This document shows positions 1-12,254 of a stretch of 64,000 nt of DNA, in pieces (positions within the stretch are counted from its first letter, which is position 1; each line of letters starts with the position of its first letter). Under the pieces are notes generated by a model. The model did not search any database. It saw nothing but the letters and a program-made list of their open reading frames with translations, and had not been told where the DNA came from. Source of the DNA: Sitta carolinensis (Eukaryota; Chordata; Aves; Passeriformes; Sittidae); the NCBI GenBank assembly GCA_032173965.1, contig CM063299.1:1671501-1735500 (forward strand), written 5' to 3'. Made by a program: the position numbers and the translations under genes.

Positions 1-2109
1 GGAAGGCAGGGTGCCCACAGGGGTCCCAGCCCAAAGTGCTGCTGCTCCTACAAGAGGTCCCTGCCACCCTGAGGGTCTGACCCTGCTCACCCCCGTGCCC
101 TGGAACACCTCTGGCATCAGCAAACCCCTCTGCACTGACACAGAGAGACACACCGGGCAAGCAGCTCCCTGAAAATGGTCAGTATTTTCTGCCCAAGTGC
201 AAAATCCTCCCAGTGCAGCTGGGACCCACACCAGAGAAGGAAAATTCGAGGTGCCCAGGGCCTGGCACTGCCCTGGCATCACCTTCCACCACCCAGGTCA
301 GGAAGTGAGCACCTGGGGCAGGCAATGAGGTGCCCATCCCTGGTTTTCCAGAAGCTCCTCCTGGGAAAGGAGCCAACCTTCCCTCTCCCTGCCATTTCCT
401 CCCGTGTTCTTCGTAAAAACCACACTCATTTCACTACTTTGAAAGCACATAATATGATGGGTGAAAACAATTAAATGAAATAGACTGGTAATACCCATGG
501 GAAAACATTTTTAGATATGATATTACAATCTTGTTTCAAAATTGGATTTTGCCAAGAGGAAATACAGTTTATTATAAAACACATTTTCTTTTAATTTAAT
601 TATATAATCTTTGGCTTCAGAGAAGGGATGCTTAAATCAGACCCATTTAATTTTCAAGTGTATTCACCCATCACCTAGGGCAAATTGGTTTAAATTAGTA
701 GGTGACTATATAAGTTCTAGATATGTGTCAGACAAAAATTTATCTGCAAACTCCATATAAAAGACTATCTACCCCAGCAGCACAGCAGCAGAAATTACCT
801 GGGACGAACACACAAGTACCTGAAGAGCAGCATTTGCTCTGATTCCAATGATCCCCACCACAAAACCTGATCCGGGATGATTTTTTATCTTTGTTAATGT
901 TTTGCCAGATCAGTCCATCACCCTGCATGTCTGCACCGTGCCAATAAAACCTGATGACCTGCAGTTAGACTCTACCAGGTGCATTAAATTCCCATAACGG
1001 GAGCAGATCTTGCTAAGTCTCCCATGGCCTCTTCCCTGGCAGAGATTGCATTTCCAGCCTAATGACAGCCGGGGCTGAGCGCTGCCTCCATCCCTCACCC
1101 CAGGCAGCTCAGCCCCCCAGCTCCAGCCAAATCTGCTGCCATCCCAGCCCTCCGAGCTCAGCCAGCCCAGCTCCAGCCAAATCTGCTGCCGTCTGAGCTC
1201 AGAGCAGACCCCTCCAAACCCAGCAGCCCCCCGGAGCCAGAGCCGGGGCTCGCTGCAAGAATCGCAAAGGCGGGAGAGGAAATTCCTCAGCCGAGAGAAA
1301 ATGCTGCAGTGCGGTCAGGGCTGACTCGGCAGGAACACCACGGGGATGATAAATAATCCTCCGTGGGCCCGGCGAGGTGCTCTGCACGCCGGGGAGCTGG
1401 GGGAGGACGGGCTCGCTGCTCCCGCAGCAGCTCGCCGGAGCATCCCTGTGCCTGGGGGCTGCTCCCGGGTGGGCATCACCCTCCAGAACCCTCCAGAGCC
1501 CCCAGCCAGGCTCGTCCCCACCTGCCTGCCACATCTCTGCTCACCCCAACACACCCCCAGGTTCGTGCCCTCCCTGTGACAGCACCAGCAGCAGGCACGG
1601 TGACCCCCACCTTGAATAATCCACAAAAAGCAGAGTTTCTGCCCTGGTACCCGGGCCAGGTGCAAGGCAGAATCAGAAGGCAGAAAAGGAAAGCAACACC
1701 AAAACTCAGATTAGTTATTAAATTCTCACAGGGCTGTTTTAACAAACAACAACAAAACCTACATCACAGTTCCCATGCCAGGCAGCGAGCACAGGTCTCT
1801 GTGAACGCCAAAGCAGTGGAGGCTCCTGCTGCCACAGCACATATACAAAAATAAAAATATAAATATATACATGCACCAGTGCAGGGAAATTCTGGAAAGG
1901 TGACTTGAAAGGGTTTGCTAAAGACAAATACTTCCTGAACTCCACCAAAAGATTATTTGCTGAAACAGCTCATTTTAAACCACGGCTCCCAAACCCAGAA
2001 TTCCAGCCAGCACCTTCCCCCTGGATCCTGTGCACTGCAAGGGAGGAGCTGCTGAAACACTGGGGGTGCCCAGGGCAGTGGTGGAGTCCCCATCCCCGGG
2101 GGGATTCAA
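1..2109. other. Gene-free left flank
   Basis: No open reading frame here resembles a known protein, and the short ones present have no splice-site support. The stretch alternates GC-rich unique sequence with an AT-rich island at about 535-760. A 23-base segment is exactly repeated at 1118-1140 and 1168-1190. From the gene order to the right, this is inferred to be the intergenic side facing LHX1. Confidence 0.6.
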
Positions 2110-2305
2110 AAGTGTAGATGGGACATGGTTTAGTGCTGGAGGAATATTTTAATTGGATGTTTACATCTTTTCCAACCTAAATGATTCTGGGATTTTCCAT
2201 GTAGCTGTAGTGGTGAACCTGGGGTTGGCACTGGGGTGATGGTTGGACTTGAAGATCTCAAAGATCTTTCCCAGCCCTAACAATTCTGTGGTTCTGTGGG
2301 CATTC
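2110..2305 (+). repeat. CR1 LINE 3'-end fragment
   Basis: The stretch contains the wording typical of the avian CR1 3' tail: a ggttggacttgaagatctcaa-like segment, then a cttcccagccctaa-like segment, then attctgtggttctgtgg near 2282-2300. A second, more degraded copy of the same tail (tccaacctaaatgattctggg) precedes it near 2172-2192. The octamer-like end marks plus orientation. Only the 3' end is present, as is usual for CR1. Confidence 0.75.
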
Positions 2306-2839
2306 CATGAATAAATATGAATATTCCAACAGGTGTTGGACACACACTTCCTTCTGGCTCTTCAATGCTCTCCCCCTTGGCCACCCAGCCTGGGAAGGTG
2401 CCCAGTCCCTCCCTCAGGACCAAACCCCAAACCCACCCGACCCTGCCAGCCCCGAAATGCAGATTCACACTCCAAGTGGGATGCAAACACATGATCTCAG
2501 CCATGTCTGGCAAATAAACATTACAAGGGGCTGTTTCAAATCTTTGTAGTAGCAAATCTCAGCACTTAACTAGTAATGCAATAAGTCCTATCAAGAGCAG
2601 GCTGAAAGGTGGAATAAATTTCCTGGAGAACAATGAGGGTGATGTATGCATATGACCAAGGCACAATAAAACTGTAGAATGGGAGGAAAAAAATGCATAC
2701 AGTCAATACAATAAAATCAGCACAAATATAGGTTGTGTAAGCAAATAAATCTAACAATCCAAATATTTTACAACACGCTCACACACAGAACATTTTTTTC
2801 CTCCCCCTCCCCAGAAATCTTCGGGTGAAAAAAAAAAAA
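2306..2839. other. Intergenic, nothing recognised
   Basis: GC-rich unique sequence to about 2500 gives way to AT-rich sequence. No gene, RNA or repeat is recognised. Confidence 0.5.
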
Positions 2840-3150
2840 AAATTAGACTGTTTTGCATCTGAGTGTATTGTAAAGGCACCAGCGGCTGTCTGCACAAATT
2901 ACCATTCATCTAGGCGTTGTTGTGGAAATTTTCAAGGGATTTGCAGTAATTATATGACAAAATGCTTGCAAATCTCACTCATTGCTGAATAGAAACACAC
3001 GGGTCAAAGATTGAACACTCTCAGCTTGGTAATTTGTAAATGTCAATCAGACGGGGGCCACGGGAGGCACACAGGCGTAAGCACTGAAAGGCACAGCGAC
3101 GCCGTAGCAACCAGAAAAAGCCTTTTCAATCCACATTATAAAAGGCACGG
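2840..3150. promoter_or_regulatory. Candidate regulatory element with RFX half-site and TATA-like box
   Basis: Unique AT-rich sequence between simple repeats. It contains an octamer-like ttttgcat, several homeodomain-type taatt cores, an X-box half site GTAGCAACC at 3104-3112 and a TATAAAA at 3137-3143. The combination suggests an enhancer or the promoter of an unannotated noncoding transcript. This is inferred from motif content alone; cross-species alignment would be needed to support it. Confidence 0.3.
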
Positions 3151-3159
3151 GATAGTTTT

Positions 3160-3200
3160 ACTTTCCAGCTTTTTTTTTTTTTTTCCCTCCCTTCTCTCTC

Positions 3201-3233
<33 letters not shown>

Positions 3234-3330
3234 AAACTGATCACCTTGCGCCCGGAGGAGGAGGAGGAAAAGGGGGGAGACGGGAGGAGGGAAGTAAAGA
3301 AAGGAAGGAAAAACAGTTTAAATAAAACTG
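3160..3330. repeat. Poly-T tracts followed by purine-rich low-complexity sequence
   Basis: Two T tracts (about 3170-3184 and 3203-3229) are separated by a CT-rich bridge. A GGAGGA/GGAAGG-rich stretch runs to about 3310. It is simple sequence with no coding content. Confidence 0.8.
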
Positions 3331-6317
3331 GTGAGATTAAATTAACTGATACATACATTCGCAGAGGTAGATCGTTTGCTCTGTAATAAATATGGACTCC
3401 TATCTTCCCTCCTCGCCAGACAGCAAGGAAAGCAAAATAAAATTAAAAGATATAACAATAAAAATTATAAATGCATTGCGGGCCGGCAGACCAAGAGCCT
3501 GTAATGAAGCTGCTGCGAGGGGGGAAGCTCCTTATCTCTGGGGATCGTAAAAAGGGAGAGGCAGGAGAGGAGAGGGGCCCCAAAATCCCCCTGCCCACCG
3601 CCAGGAGTCAACTCCAGCCTCTCCCCTTTCCCCGAAGGTGGAATGGGGAATTAAATTGTTCCCGACTGTACAAGAGGAATAATCCCGGCTTCTCCCACTC
3701 CCCCGGGAATGTTAAAGGCAGGATTGCCTCTGGAGAGCAGCGTCTCCTCCTCCAGGGCCATTCCCGCACAATGCCGGCAATTCCCGGCAATTCGGGAATT
3801 CTCCGGGAATTCTTTGGGAATTCTTGCGGCATCTGCCCTCGAGGGCCCGCGGCTCTTCTGCGCCTTGCCCTCTATTTCGGGACCAACCAAAAGGGCATTT
3901 TTGTTTACAAATGTACAGGTGTGGGGCTTCTGAGGTTGCTTCCCTTTGGTTTTTTGGGTTTTTTTTTAAAGGGGGAAAGCCCCACACAGGAGGCTGAGGA
4001 GCCTCCGAGCCCTTCCCAAGGTGTCCCAAAGTTTCCCCTCCCTCTCCCTGCGGTGAGAGCCCCGGCTCCTCCTCACACCTGCTGCCAGCCACACCCGGGT
4101 TTTGGTAAATTCAGCATCACTTGGGGCGAACTTCAGGCCTGAAATGGGTTTGGTGCTGAAGGCAGCCCCAAAGCCAGGAGGATTTTCCCTGTGCCCACAG
4201 CGAGGGGACATCCTGTGCTGGGAGGGGCTGGTAAGGATGTGACCCCAAAAGCCCTGAATGCCCCCAAAACTCGGGAATTTTGGTACAGAGAGGTCACAGC
4301 AAACAGGCAGCCCAAGGTTAGTGCAGAAACGGGAGAAGCTCCACGGAATTTGAAGGCCAAGCTGCTGGAATTGGGAATGACCAGCCCAGGTTCACCTCAC
4401 ACCCTGTGAGCTCAGCCTGGAGCTGGTTCCTCACTTCCCAGGGGGTTTTGGAGAATCCCAGAGTGGAGAATCCCTAAAACTCCTGGGCAGGAGCAGCTTC
4501 CATGGAGCAGGAGAGCCAGAGCTCCACCCAGGCTGGGCTGCTCCCTGGCACTGGGAATGCCACCAGCTCCACCCTCCACAGCATTTAATGAATCTGAGAA
4601 AAATTATGAAGTACCATAAAGCCCCAAGTCTCATAAAAAAGTATAATAAAATTGAGAAAAGCTATTAAGTTATAAATACAACCAATACATGCAACATCAC
4701 TCAGATGGCAGAAACTGGCCATAAAATAAAGTCATTTTCAGCCATCATTCCACAAGTTACCAAGTGTCTTAATTCACCAGTCACACGTCCCTTTATGGCA
4801 CCCAGTCCCATTGTCTGCACAGAAGCTTTATAACTTCCACCTTCCTGTACAGCTAAAAATGCTCCTGCCCCTACAGGAGATGCAGGACAAAGGACTTTGG
4901 GAATTCCAGATTCTCAGGGGGAAGTTGTGCAGATCACTTGGTCCCTGTGTGATTTCTCTTATTTAACCAACTCCCAAAATACCTGGCATGGGCAGAAAAC
5001 ACCTCTGGAGTTATTGCAGGATGCAGCAGAAAGAGGGAAACAGGGAAATAGAGGAACTCCTCAGCCAAAATCCTGTGCTTTTACAGAAATCAGTGATGAT
5101 ATTTGAATTTTGAGTCGTGGTCTTGCAGCTTCACTCTCCAGATACTTCTTTTGAAACCAAAGTTATTTTAAAACACACTGGTGTCCATTGAAAACAAATT
5201 ATTCTCTAATAAGTTTCTTAGTGAGAATTGTATCAATTTCTTAAAAATATACCGTATATAAAAATAAATAAAAATATAAATATATGCACCATGGATTTAC
5301 AGTGCAGGTGTATTTCATTTTCCTCCCTCAGTTTAAAGCTGGGCCTTTGCTTCTCACCCTCCCAACTGCTGTAGAACAATTTCCTCTCTTTATTTCCTCT
5401 AAGGGTCCTGTACATTATGAATATTCATTGAAATAATTAAGCACCCTGTTCACGGCTTGTTGTGTTTACTGTTAGTCCAATAAAACCCAAACAGGTTAAT
5501 GATGATCTTTAATATGGGAATTTAATATTATTTCACCTCTGTATCGGTGAAAAGTTTAACTTCCCCTTTAAGCCTCATCAATTTAGGGAAAATAAGTAAC
5601 CACCATAAAACCCCACTGCAGGCTCTAAGTCAGAGGTACAAGCTCCTGGGTATTTGTCTTCTGAATTTCTCATTTTGGTTTAGCTCCAGCATTAGAGGAA
5701 AAGTGAGGTGTGTTTTTTTATTTTTCTAAGAGTTATTCACAGCACAGCGATTTCAGTGCAGCTGGTCAGTGGAAAGCAAAAAAATATATAAACCTTTAGG
5801 ATGCAGCAGCCATTGTAAAAACTCATTTATGAGAGATCCTGGTGAGGAAGCCTCCGAGGGAGCAGTGGAATCGTGGGTGCAGCATCCCCAAGGTGCCCCC
5901 CAGGCCAGGGCTAATTAACCCCTCATTAACCTCCCCGGGCTGTGTGAGCAGGACAGGAGGCAGAGCTGGAGAGCCAGGAGGGATTTTGGGGATTGCAAAC
6001 GTGGATTTTACCCTTCAGAGGCAACAGATGTGGGCTGGCTCAGTGTGGCAAGGGTTTGGCAGCAGGGCAGGATGGGGGACCCGGGCTGGGGACACAGGGA
6101 CACAGGAAGGGGAACCTCCCTGCTCAGGCTGCCTGCTCACCCCAAAAGTTTGTTCTGTATTTCCAGGAAGGCTGTGCTGGCCTGGTTTACCCTTTCCTTT
6201 CAGCCCAGAGGGTCTCCAGCAAGCCAGGACAGTCCCTGATTCCATGGCAAGCACCCTGGCTCGTGGCCATCCCAGAGCCAAGACAAACCCCAGGTATCTG
6301 CTGCTCCCCTGGGGCAC
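3331..6317. other. Intergenic, no gene recognised
   Basis: The stretch has a purine-rich segment near 3500-3650, a small cluster of ggaatt/gggaatt motifs near 3780-3830, and AT-rich islands near 4570-4800 and 5160-5560. No open frame in it matches a protein I recognise, and no structural RNA is apparent. Confidence 0.5.
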
Positions 6318-6506
6318 CCAGGAAGAGCAGGCAAGGCAGGAATTACTGAGCAAAACCAGGAAGAGCAGGCAAGGCAGGAATTACTGAGCAAAACCAGGAA
6401 GAGCAGGCAAGGCAGGAATTACTGAGCAAAACCAGGAGAGCAGGCAAGGCAGGAATTACTGAGCAAAACCAGGAAGAGCAGGCAAGGCAGGAATTACTGA
6501 GCAAAA
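6318..6506. repeat. Minisatellite, 38-bp unit x 5
   Basis: Five head-to-tail copies of a unit beginning ccaggaagagcaggcaagg and ending ttactgagcaaaa. Copy 4 lacks one base and the others are nearly identical, so the array is young. The open frames it creates on both strands are repeat artefacts. Confidence 0.95.
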
Positions 6507-9092
6507 CCTCCAGCAGCAGGGAAAAAGGGTGCAAAAGGGGACAAGCTGAGAAATCAGAGTGAGGGCAGAGCCCTGCCTGGGCTGGAGCTTCTCCCTGGGC
6601 CTTGAACACTCAAAAAACATTATTCTCAGGATTACCTGAAGCTTTATTTAATGCAATAAAAGCTCATTTTTGTTGTGAATTAGTCCTGAAAGAGATGACC
6701 CTTAGGAAATGGCAGATGATGCCCAGCCCAGCCCTCTGAACCAGTGAATTCCCAAATCCCTGCAGTGCTGGGAGGGGGTTGATGCCAGAGTGGGGCTGGC
6801 AAGATAAACCATTAAGAAAATGGTTAATTTAGCCCTGACATTAACAGGGGGTTCAGTATTTACACCAGCCAAGCAGCATTTCCTCCAGTATTCCTTTAGA
6901 TTTTCACACAGACCAAGTTCTTCTTGGCTTATTCAGAGCACTCAAAGGAAATGAGAAACTAAACCAAATCCAACAAACATCCCCCACCCCAGAAAAAAAC
7001 AGAGAGCAAGAGAAAACCAGAGGTGTTACCTCCCTTACAGGGTTCTACAAGGCATCTTCTATTAATAGAATTTTAATAAAGTGAAGGAATTCAGGGCAGG
7101 GAGAGCAGCTGGAGCTGGGGTCTCAGAGGCATCCCTCCAGTAAAATGTCTTTTTGCAGGAAAAGAAGAGGAAGAAAGAAAAGGGGGGAAGGCAGTGAAGG
7201 GGAGCAGAGCCCACCCCTGCAAACACCAAACCTGGAATTCCCTGCAGAAGGCTCTGAGCTGAGGGCAGGAAAGAAAATAAAATGTTAATCTGCATTTCAG
7301 GTATTTCTAACCTTCAGCAAGCCCTGCCTGCAACCTGGTTGGGGGAACAAGGAAAAGCTCCCCCAGTCTGGTAACTGGGAGCAGCTGAGCCCTTCCTCAG
7401 GTGTCTCAGGGATGGATTCAGGCACAAAATCATTTAGAAATTGTTTGTTTCTCTGCAATTTTATTGAACTTTGCAGCAGTTCCCAGCACACACACCCCCA
7501 GCAGCAGCCAGGGCAAATCTTTACAACTTCCCACGAATGTTTCTCTCTCTGTAATACACAGAATATTTCTGCATATGTGATGGTGCATCTAATTAACCCC
7601 ACTTCCAGCAGAAAGCAGGGAAAAGGGAGGGAGATGGAGTCCACCACGTGGAGCTGCATATTTTTGGGGCAGTTTGGCCCAGAATTGGTGTGTTTGGCAC
7701 TGGGGCTGCTGGAACATTTCCTCCCACCCAGCTCTGGGCAGGCTCTGAGCAGAAATCCAGAGATGCAGGGTGGATGGTGAAAAGCAGAAGGAGCCCAGGC
7801 AGGAAGGCAGCTCCCTCTGCCCTGAGAAAGCCAGAGCTGGTGTGTTTGTCCTCTGGAATGTCTGCAGGATCAAAAAGGCTCCCCCTGGTCTCCAGTTCCC
7901 CTCTGCTGAGCAGCCTGGGCTCGATGTAGCAGCAAATGGAGCTCTTGGGGAAGGTGTCAGAGCCCTGGACCACAGCAGGCAGGGGGGACCAGGGCCCTGC
8001 TCCTGCTGGGAGGCTCTGGGACCCCCAGCCTGGATCTGGGGGGGAAAACCCCCCGAGGGTCTCAGGGAATCCCTGCCTGGAGCAGGACTGGGCTCCTGCA
8101 TCCCTGAGCTCCTTCCCAGTGCCCAGCCTGGTCCCTGATGCTCTGGCCTGAGCCAGGGTGGTGCCAGCAGAGCTCTACCCTCTCTCCCTGCTGCTCTGCA
8201 TTCCTGCAGGATGGCACTCGAGGCCATGGGGCAGCTGCTGCTCCAAAGAACCCAGAGAGGAACAGCTGGGATGGGGCTGGGGGGCAGGAGGGGCTCCCTG
8301 CAGGGCCAGAGACATCGGGGCTGTGCCCAGGTGTCACTGCCCCCCTCCCTGTCTGCACTCAGCCTCCAAAGGGGGAAATTCCCAGCACCATTCCCAAACC
8401 CTGCCCCTGTACCAGGTGTTTATTTCTGTGGATTCCCATTTTGGGAATAATACATTCTTTATACGGCAGATAGTAACGTGTATTTATAAACAGCTGTTGC
8501 TGCACGAATAAAAGTAGTTCTAAAAGGAAGAAATCCGGTATAAAATAAAATTACTTTTTTTTCATTTAGCAGTTGAGCTGCAGTGAGGAGGAACAATTTC
8601 AGGCAGTAACAGTTTTTTGGTTTTAAACACCAGCCAGCAGCGTCTGTCACCAAAAATACAACCCATACCCCCAAAAATAAGTCCCTAAGTAAGAGAAGAA
8701 AGCCCCAAAGGAGGATTTCCCCATTCCCTCAGCCCCCAGCACAGCCCTGCTGCCCTGGCTCTCAGGGCAGGGCTGTGGCTGCACAGCTGGACCCGTCTGG
8801 AGTCTCCAGAGCGCTGGGATCCCCCCGAGCTGCTGCTGCCCTCCCTGCCCGGGGGCTGAGCCCTCTCCCACTCCTCCCACAGCCACGAACCCACAAAGAA
8901 AAGCGTCTCCCACCCCAGCTCTGCCAGCCCTGCGCTCCCCTCCTGCTCTCCCGTGGTTTTATCCAGCCGGGAGGAGCCAGGGCCCCAGGGTTCACCCCCA
9001 ATATCAGAGCTCCATCTAGTGCTGCACGGCCCTCCCGCCGCCAGCGCCGGGGGGGAGAAAGGAGGGGGGAAAAGGGAAAAAAAAAAAAATTA
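6507..9092. other. Intergenic, no gene recognised
   Basis: Mostly GC-rich unique sequence with many short overlapping open frames on both strands, none resembling a known protein. The region from about 8750 to 9060 is CpG-richer and leads into the elements that follow. Confidence 0.5.
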
Positions 9093-9289
9093 AATATATT
9101 AAAGGTGTTAATAAGCGACTTATTTAAACGGAGTATCACATATTGAACATTAATCACCTTGCAGTAAAAGTGTAATTAAGGAGTCACTCTGCCTTCTGGG
9201 GAAGGCTCGCTTGGAAGCCGGGAGAAAATGGTCTCTTTATTAACACAAATTATTTTATTTGGCTAAAGGTAATAATTCTAAGTGAGGTC
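9093..9289. promoter_or_regulatory. Candidate conserved noncoding element (homeodomain-type sites)
   Basis: A compact AT-rich island between GC-rich flanks. It holds several homeodomain-type cores (attaa, gtaatta, taataa), a gttaataa half-site of the HNF1 type and gtcaac-like sequence. Such islands in gene-poor flanks of developmental transcription factor genes are often enhancers. The call rests on composition and motif density, not on alignment. Confidence 0.35.
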
Positions 9290-9490
9290 AACGGGCCCCG
9301 TGCACACGGCGGCGATGCCGGGGCCCGGCCAGCGTTTCCATGGCGACTGAGCCAAGTTCATCCTCGGCGGTAATGGCTTTGCTCTCCCACCTCCGCCGGG
9401 ATGCAGAGCCCCGGAGCCGGCAGCATCCCGCCCGGAGAGAGCCCGAGGCTCTCAGGTGGGCACGGGTACCTGCTCCAGGTGACACACGGC
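9290..9490. promoter_or_regulatory. Orphan CpG-rich patch with an RFX X-box
   Basis: CpG-dense sequence with no coding exon nearby. It contains GTTTCCATGGCGAC at 9334-9347, close to the palindromic X-box bound by RFX factors. An isolated CpG patch beside an AT-rich element suggests an alternative or noncoding promoter. Function is inferred. Confidence 0.35.
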
Positions 9491-9537
9491 ACGGGCTCTG
9501 CGATCAGAAGGCTAAAAATGAGCCTTTTGTTAGGGGT

Positions 9538-9775
9538 AAATAATATATATCATTTATATTATATTCTATATAATAATATGGAATATAAATAAATAGTGTA
9601 TAATATATATTATACTATATAATATAATAATATGTATCATATATAATTGCTATATACAATATATACTATATACTATATTATATATTATATCAATATATAA
9701 TAATATATTGGTAAATATTTTAAATATATTGTAATTTATTATTTATATTTATAAATACATTAATTGTATTTCTAT
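9538..9775. repeat. AT-only low-complexity tract
   Basis: About 240 bases consist almost wholly of A and T, with many TATA/ATAT palindromes. It is simple sequence that could extrude a cruciform or slip in replication. It separates the CpG patch on its left from unique sequence on its right. Confidence 0.9.
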
Positions 9776-10724
9776 ACAATTTTACCCAGGCCAGTGTGAT
9801 TGGTGAAAGAAAGGCAAACCTCTTCGCTCACATTGGTGAAGCCAGAGGGACATCAAGGAGAAATGCCTCCTGTCAGAAGGAATGAATAACGTAGATGGTA
9901 TCACAAAGACATTCCATCGTGTTTATCACACTTTGTTGGGAAAGAACATCGGGAAACCTAAACATCAGGAAATCAAAATATCAGGAAACCAAAAAAAAAA
10001 ATTAAAAAAAAAAAAAAAATCACACCCTCAGGGCTGCAAGCAGACTCCAGGCATGGTCCTGTCGAGCCCTCAGGGTTCCCAGCTCAGCTCCAGGGTGGCT
10101 CTGGCTCTTTCTGTTCCCCTCCTGTTCCACAGCTCCCTCAAGGCAGGGAATTCTCCAGAGCCCTTCACCCCCAGGCTCCTCCAGCACCCAGCAGGAACAG
10201 GGTGCCGCAAACTCCAAAAATCTCTCTGATTTTTATAAAACCACGCTCCACCAAGGCGCTGGTGAAAACCAGAGGGGGTTTGGGCTGTAGCCCCCGTTTC
10301 TCCTGAGCTGGGGAGTCTCTGTCCTGTGTGATTCTGCCTGGTGCAGATGCCTGGCTGTGATTTATCTGCCTCCCGTGTCGTGTCACCCGTTTACGTGCAG
10401 CGTTAGCTGTGGAGTACAGCATTAACATTTTACTATTATTCTTACCTTTCAAAGCAAAAAGATAAGAGTGTAAATCTGGGAGACAAGGGATGTGTCAGCA
10501 GCGCTCCTGGCACACGGGGCTGGCCGTGGATGCTGCTCCTCCTCCTCTCTCCGTGCTCCCAGGCTCGGTGGGGACAATTCCACCACCCAAAGGTGCTCTG
10601 ATCCTCCTCCAAAAATAAATCCAACCCCCTTGACCGACATTGCTCATGGCCCAGCAGCCCTCCTGGCACAGGGCTGAAGCCACAAACAGCCCGTCCCCAA
10701 TTGCTGGCCAGGCCCAGGGCACTT
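9776..10724. other. Intergenic, no gene recognised
   Basis: Unique sequence with an A-rich run at about 9990-10018. No gene, RNA or repeat family is recognised. Confidence 0.5.
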
Positions 10725-10990
10725 ATTAACACCTAGTCAAGATTAATCAAGCAGGGAAAGCTAAAGCAGGGCCCTAATTAGTTGCTGATGATAACTATAT
10801 TTGTCATCCTCTCCCCAATTAGTCTACTGTACGTTTCGGAGTTTAATTGCACCTTGTTCTTCATTTAAATGTCATCATGTGCATATATTCTCCTCCTCCT
10901 TTAGCAAATTTGAGAAAAATTTGACATTAAATATAGATTATCTTTAGATTTTCATAATTAACACAACTGAACTGCCTTGAGCCTAAATAC
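10725..10990. promoter_or_regulatory. Candidate conserved noncoding element
   Basis: An AT-rich island with repeated homeodomain-type cores (cctaattag, ccaattagtc, gtttaattg, ataattaac) and no low-complexity runs, between GC-rich flanks. This is typical of developmental enhancers. Given the LHX1-side position, it is a candidate LHX1 element. This is inference without alignment. Confidence 0.35.
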
Positions 10991-11849
10991 ATCTCCTCCT
11001 GCTATAAATCTGGCCTCTCTTGGGAGGGGGTGCTCCAGAGGGCTGTGGGTGTGGGAGGCACCCCCTGGCACTGGGGGCCATGGTCAGGACCCCCTCAGAA
11101 GGAAGGGATGGAGCAGCTTTTGGGGGTTTTCTCTCTTTTGGGTTTTTTTCCCTGTTTTTCACAGCTGATAACGGGTCCAGGAGCCTGATGTGCAAGCGGT
11201 GGCTGAGACTGAGCCCAGGGAATGGGGAGGGACAGGAGATTGTCCCCTGTCCCCCCCCCAGGGCACCCCCTGCCCTCCCCTCCCTCCCTCAGCACGGGGA
11301 GCCCTGCCTGTGCCCGGGTCTCCCCTGATCCCACTGCTCCAGATTAGCAGATATTCGATATATTGATGGACACGAGAGCTCCAGGGAGTGACCTGTGCCT
11401 CTGCATGCCTTTAACCCTTCAGGGGCCAGCTCCCCACAGGGCCACCCAGCAGAGCTGTCCCCAGAGCCCCCCTGTGCCTGCTGTGGGGGCCAGGGCAGCT
11501 CAGGGGCACCAAACCCCAGGGAGTGCTCGATCCTGAGCCATTCCCTGCTGCCCCCAGGGAGCCTGGAGCATCTCCACACAGCACCAGCAGCTGGAAACCC
11601 CGGGCTTCAGCTCCCCCCCCCTTGGAAAGAAAAGCCCCATCCCTGCCCTGCACACTCCTTGTTATTCCTTAGGTGAGCACGGGCAGACCTGGGGCAGGAA
11701 TTGATAAACCCATGCCTGTGGTGAAAAAGCTGCTTTTACCTCGTTGTTCCACCTGTTTCCCAAGGAGCCTCTCCCCAGCTGGAGAGTCTGGCTCCACGTG
11801 GCAGCATTTTCCAGCCAAGACTTGGGAAACAGGCCCATGTGTGTGTGGG
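10991..11849. other. Intergenic, no gene recognised
   Basis: GC-rich unique sequence with C-runs. No coding exon or repeat family is recognised. Confidence 0.5.
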
Positions 11850-11965
11850 GGAGAGGATGGGGAGCACTCAGGGGTCTGCAGGGGATGGAGGGATGGGGAG
11901 CACTGAGGGGATGAGGATGGGGAGCACTCAGGGGTCTGCAGGGATGAGGATGGGGAGCACTCACA
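11850..11965. repeat. Short imperfect tandem repeat
   Basis: Four imperfect copies of a unit built around gatggggagcactcaggg, with insertions between copies. It is noncoding; the open frames crossing it are artefacts. Confidence 0.8.
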
Positions 11966-12254
11966 GAGCTCTGGGTGTCTCATGCACATCCACACACACT
12001 CACAGATTTATTTATATGCTCATCCCTCCTTGCAGTTTCCACTGCTCAGTTTCCAGCCGTCTCTCCTCGCCTTCTGAAGTTGTTTGGGGTGGGTTTTTTT
12101 GTTTCCCCCCCCCCCTTTAACCTTGAAAATTAACCTAAAACACAGAGTGCTGTACACATGACTTGCTCAAATAAATTGCATCCTTAATTATGAACACCCT
12201 GGGCTCCTCTGTGCTCCAGGCCACGCTGCCCCAGCGGAGCCCCCCCCTCCTGAC
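11966..12254. other. Intergenic, nothing recognised
   Basis: Unique sequence with a T/C run near 12090-12117. No gene or repeat family is seen. Confidence 0.5.
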
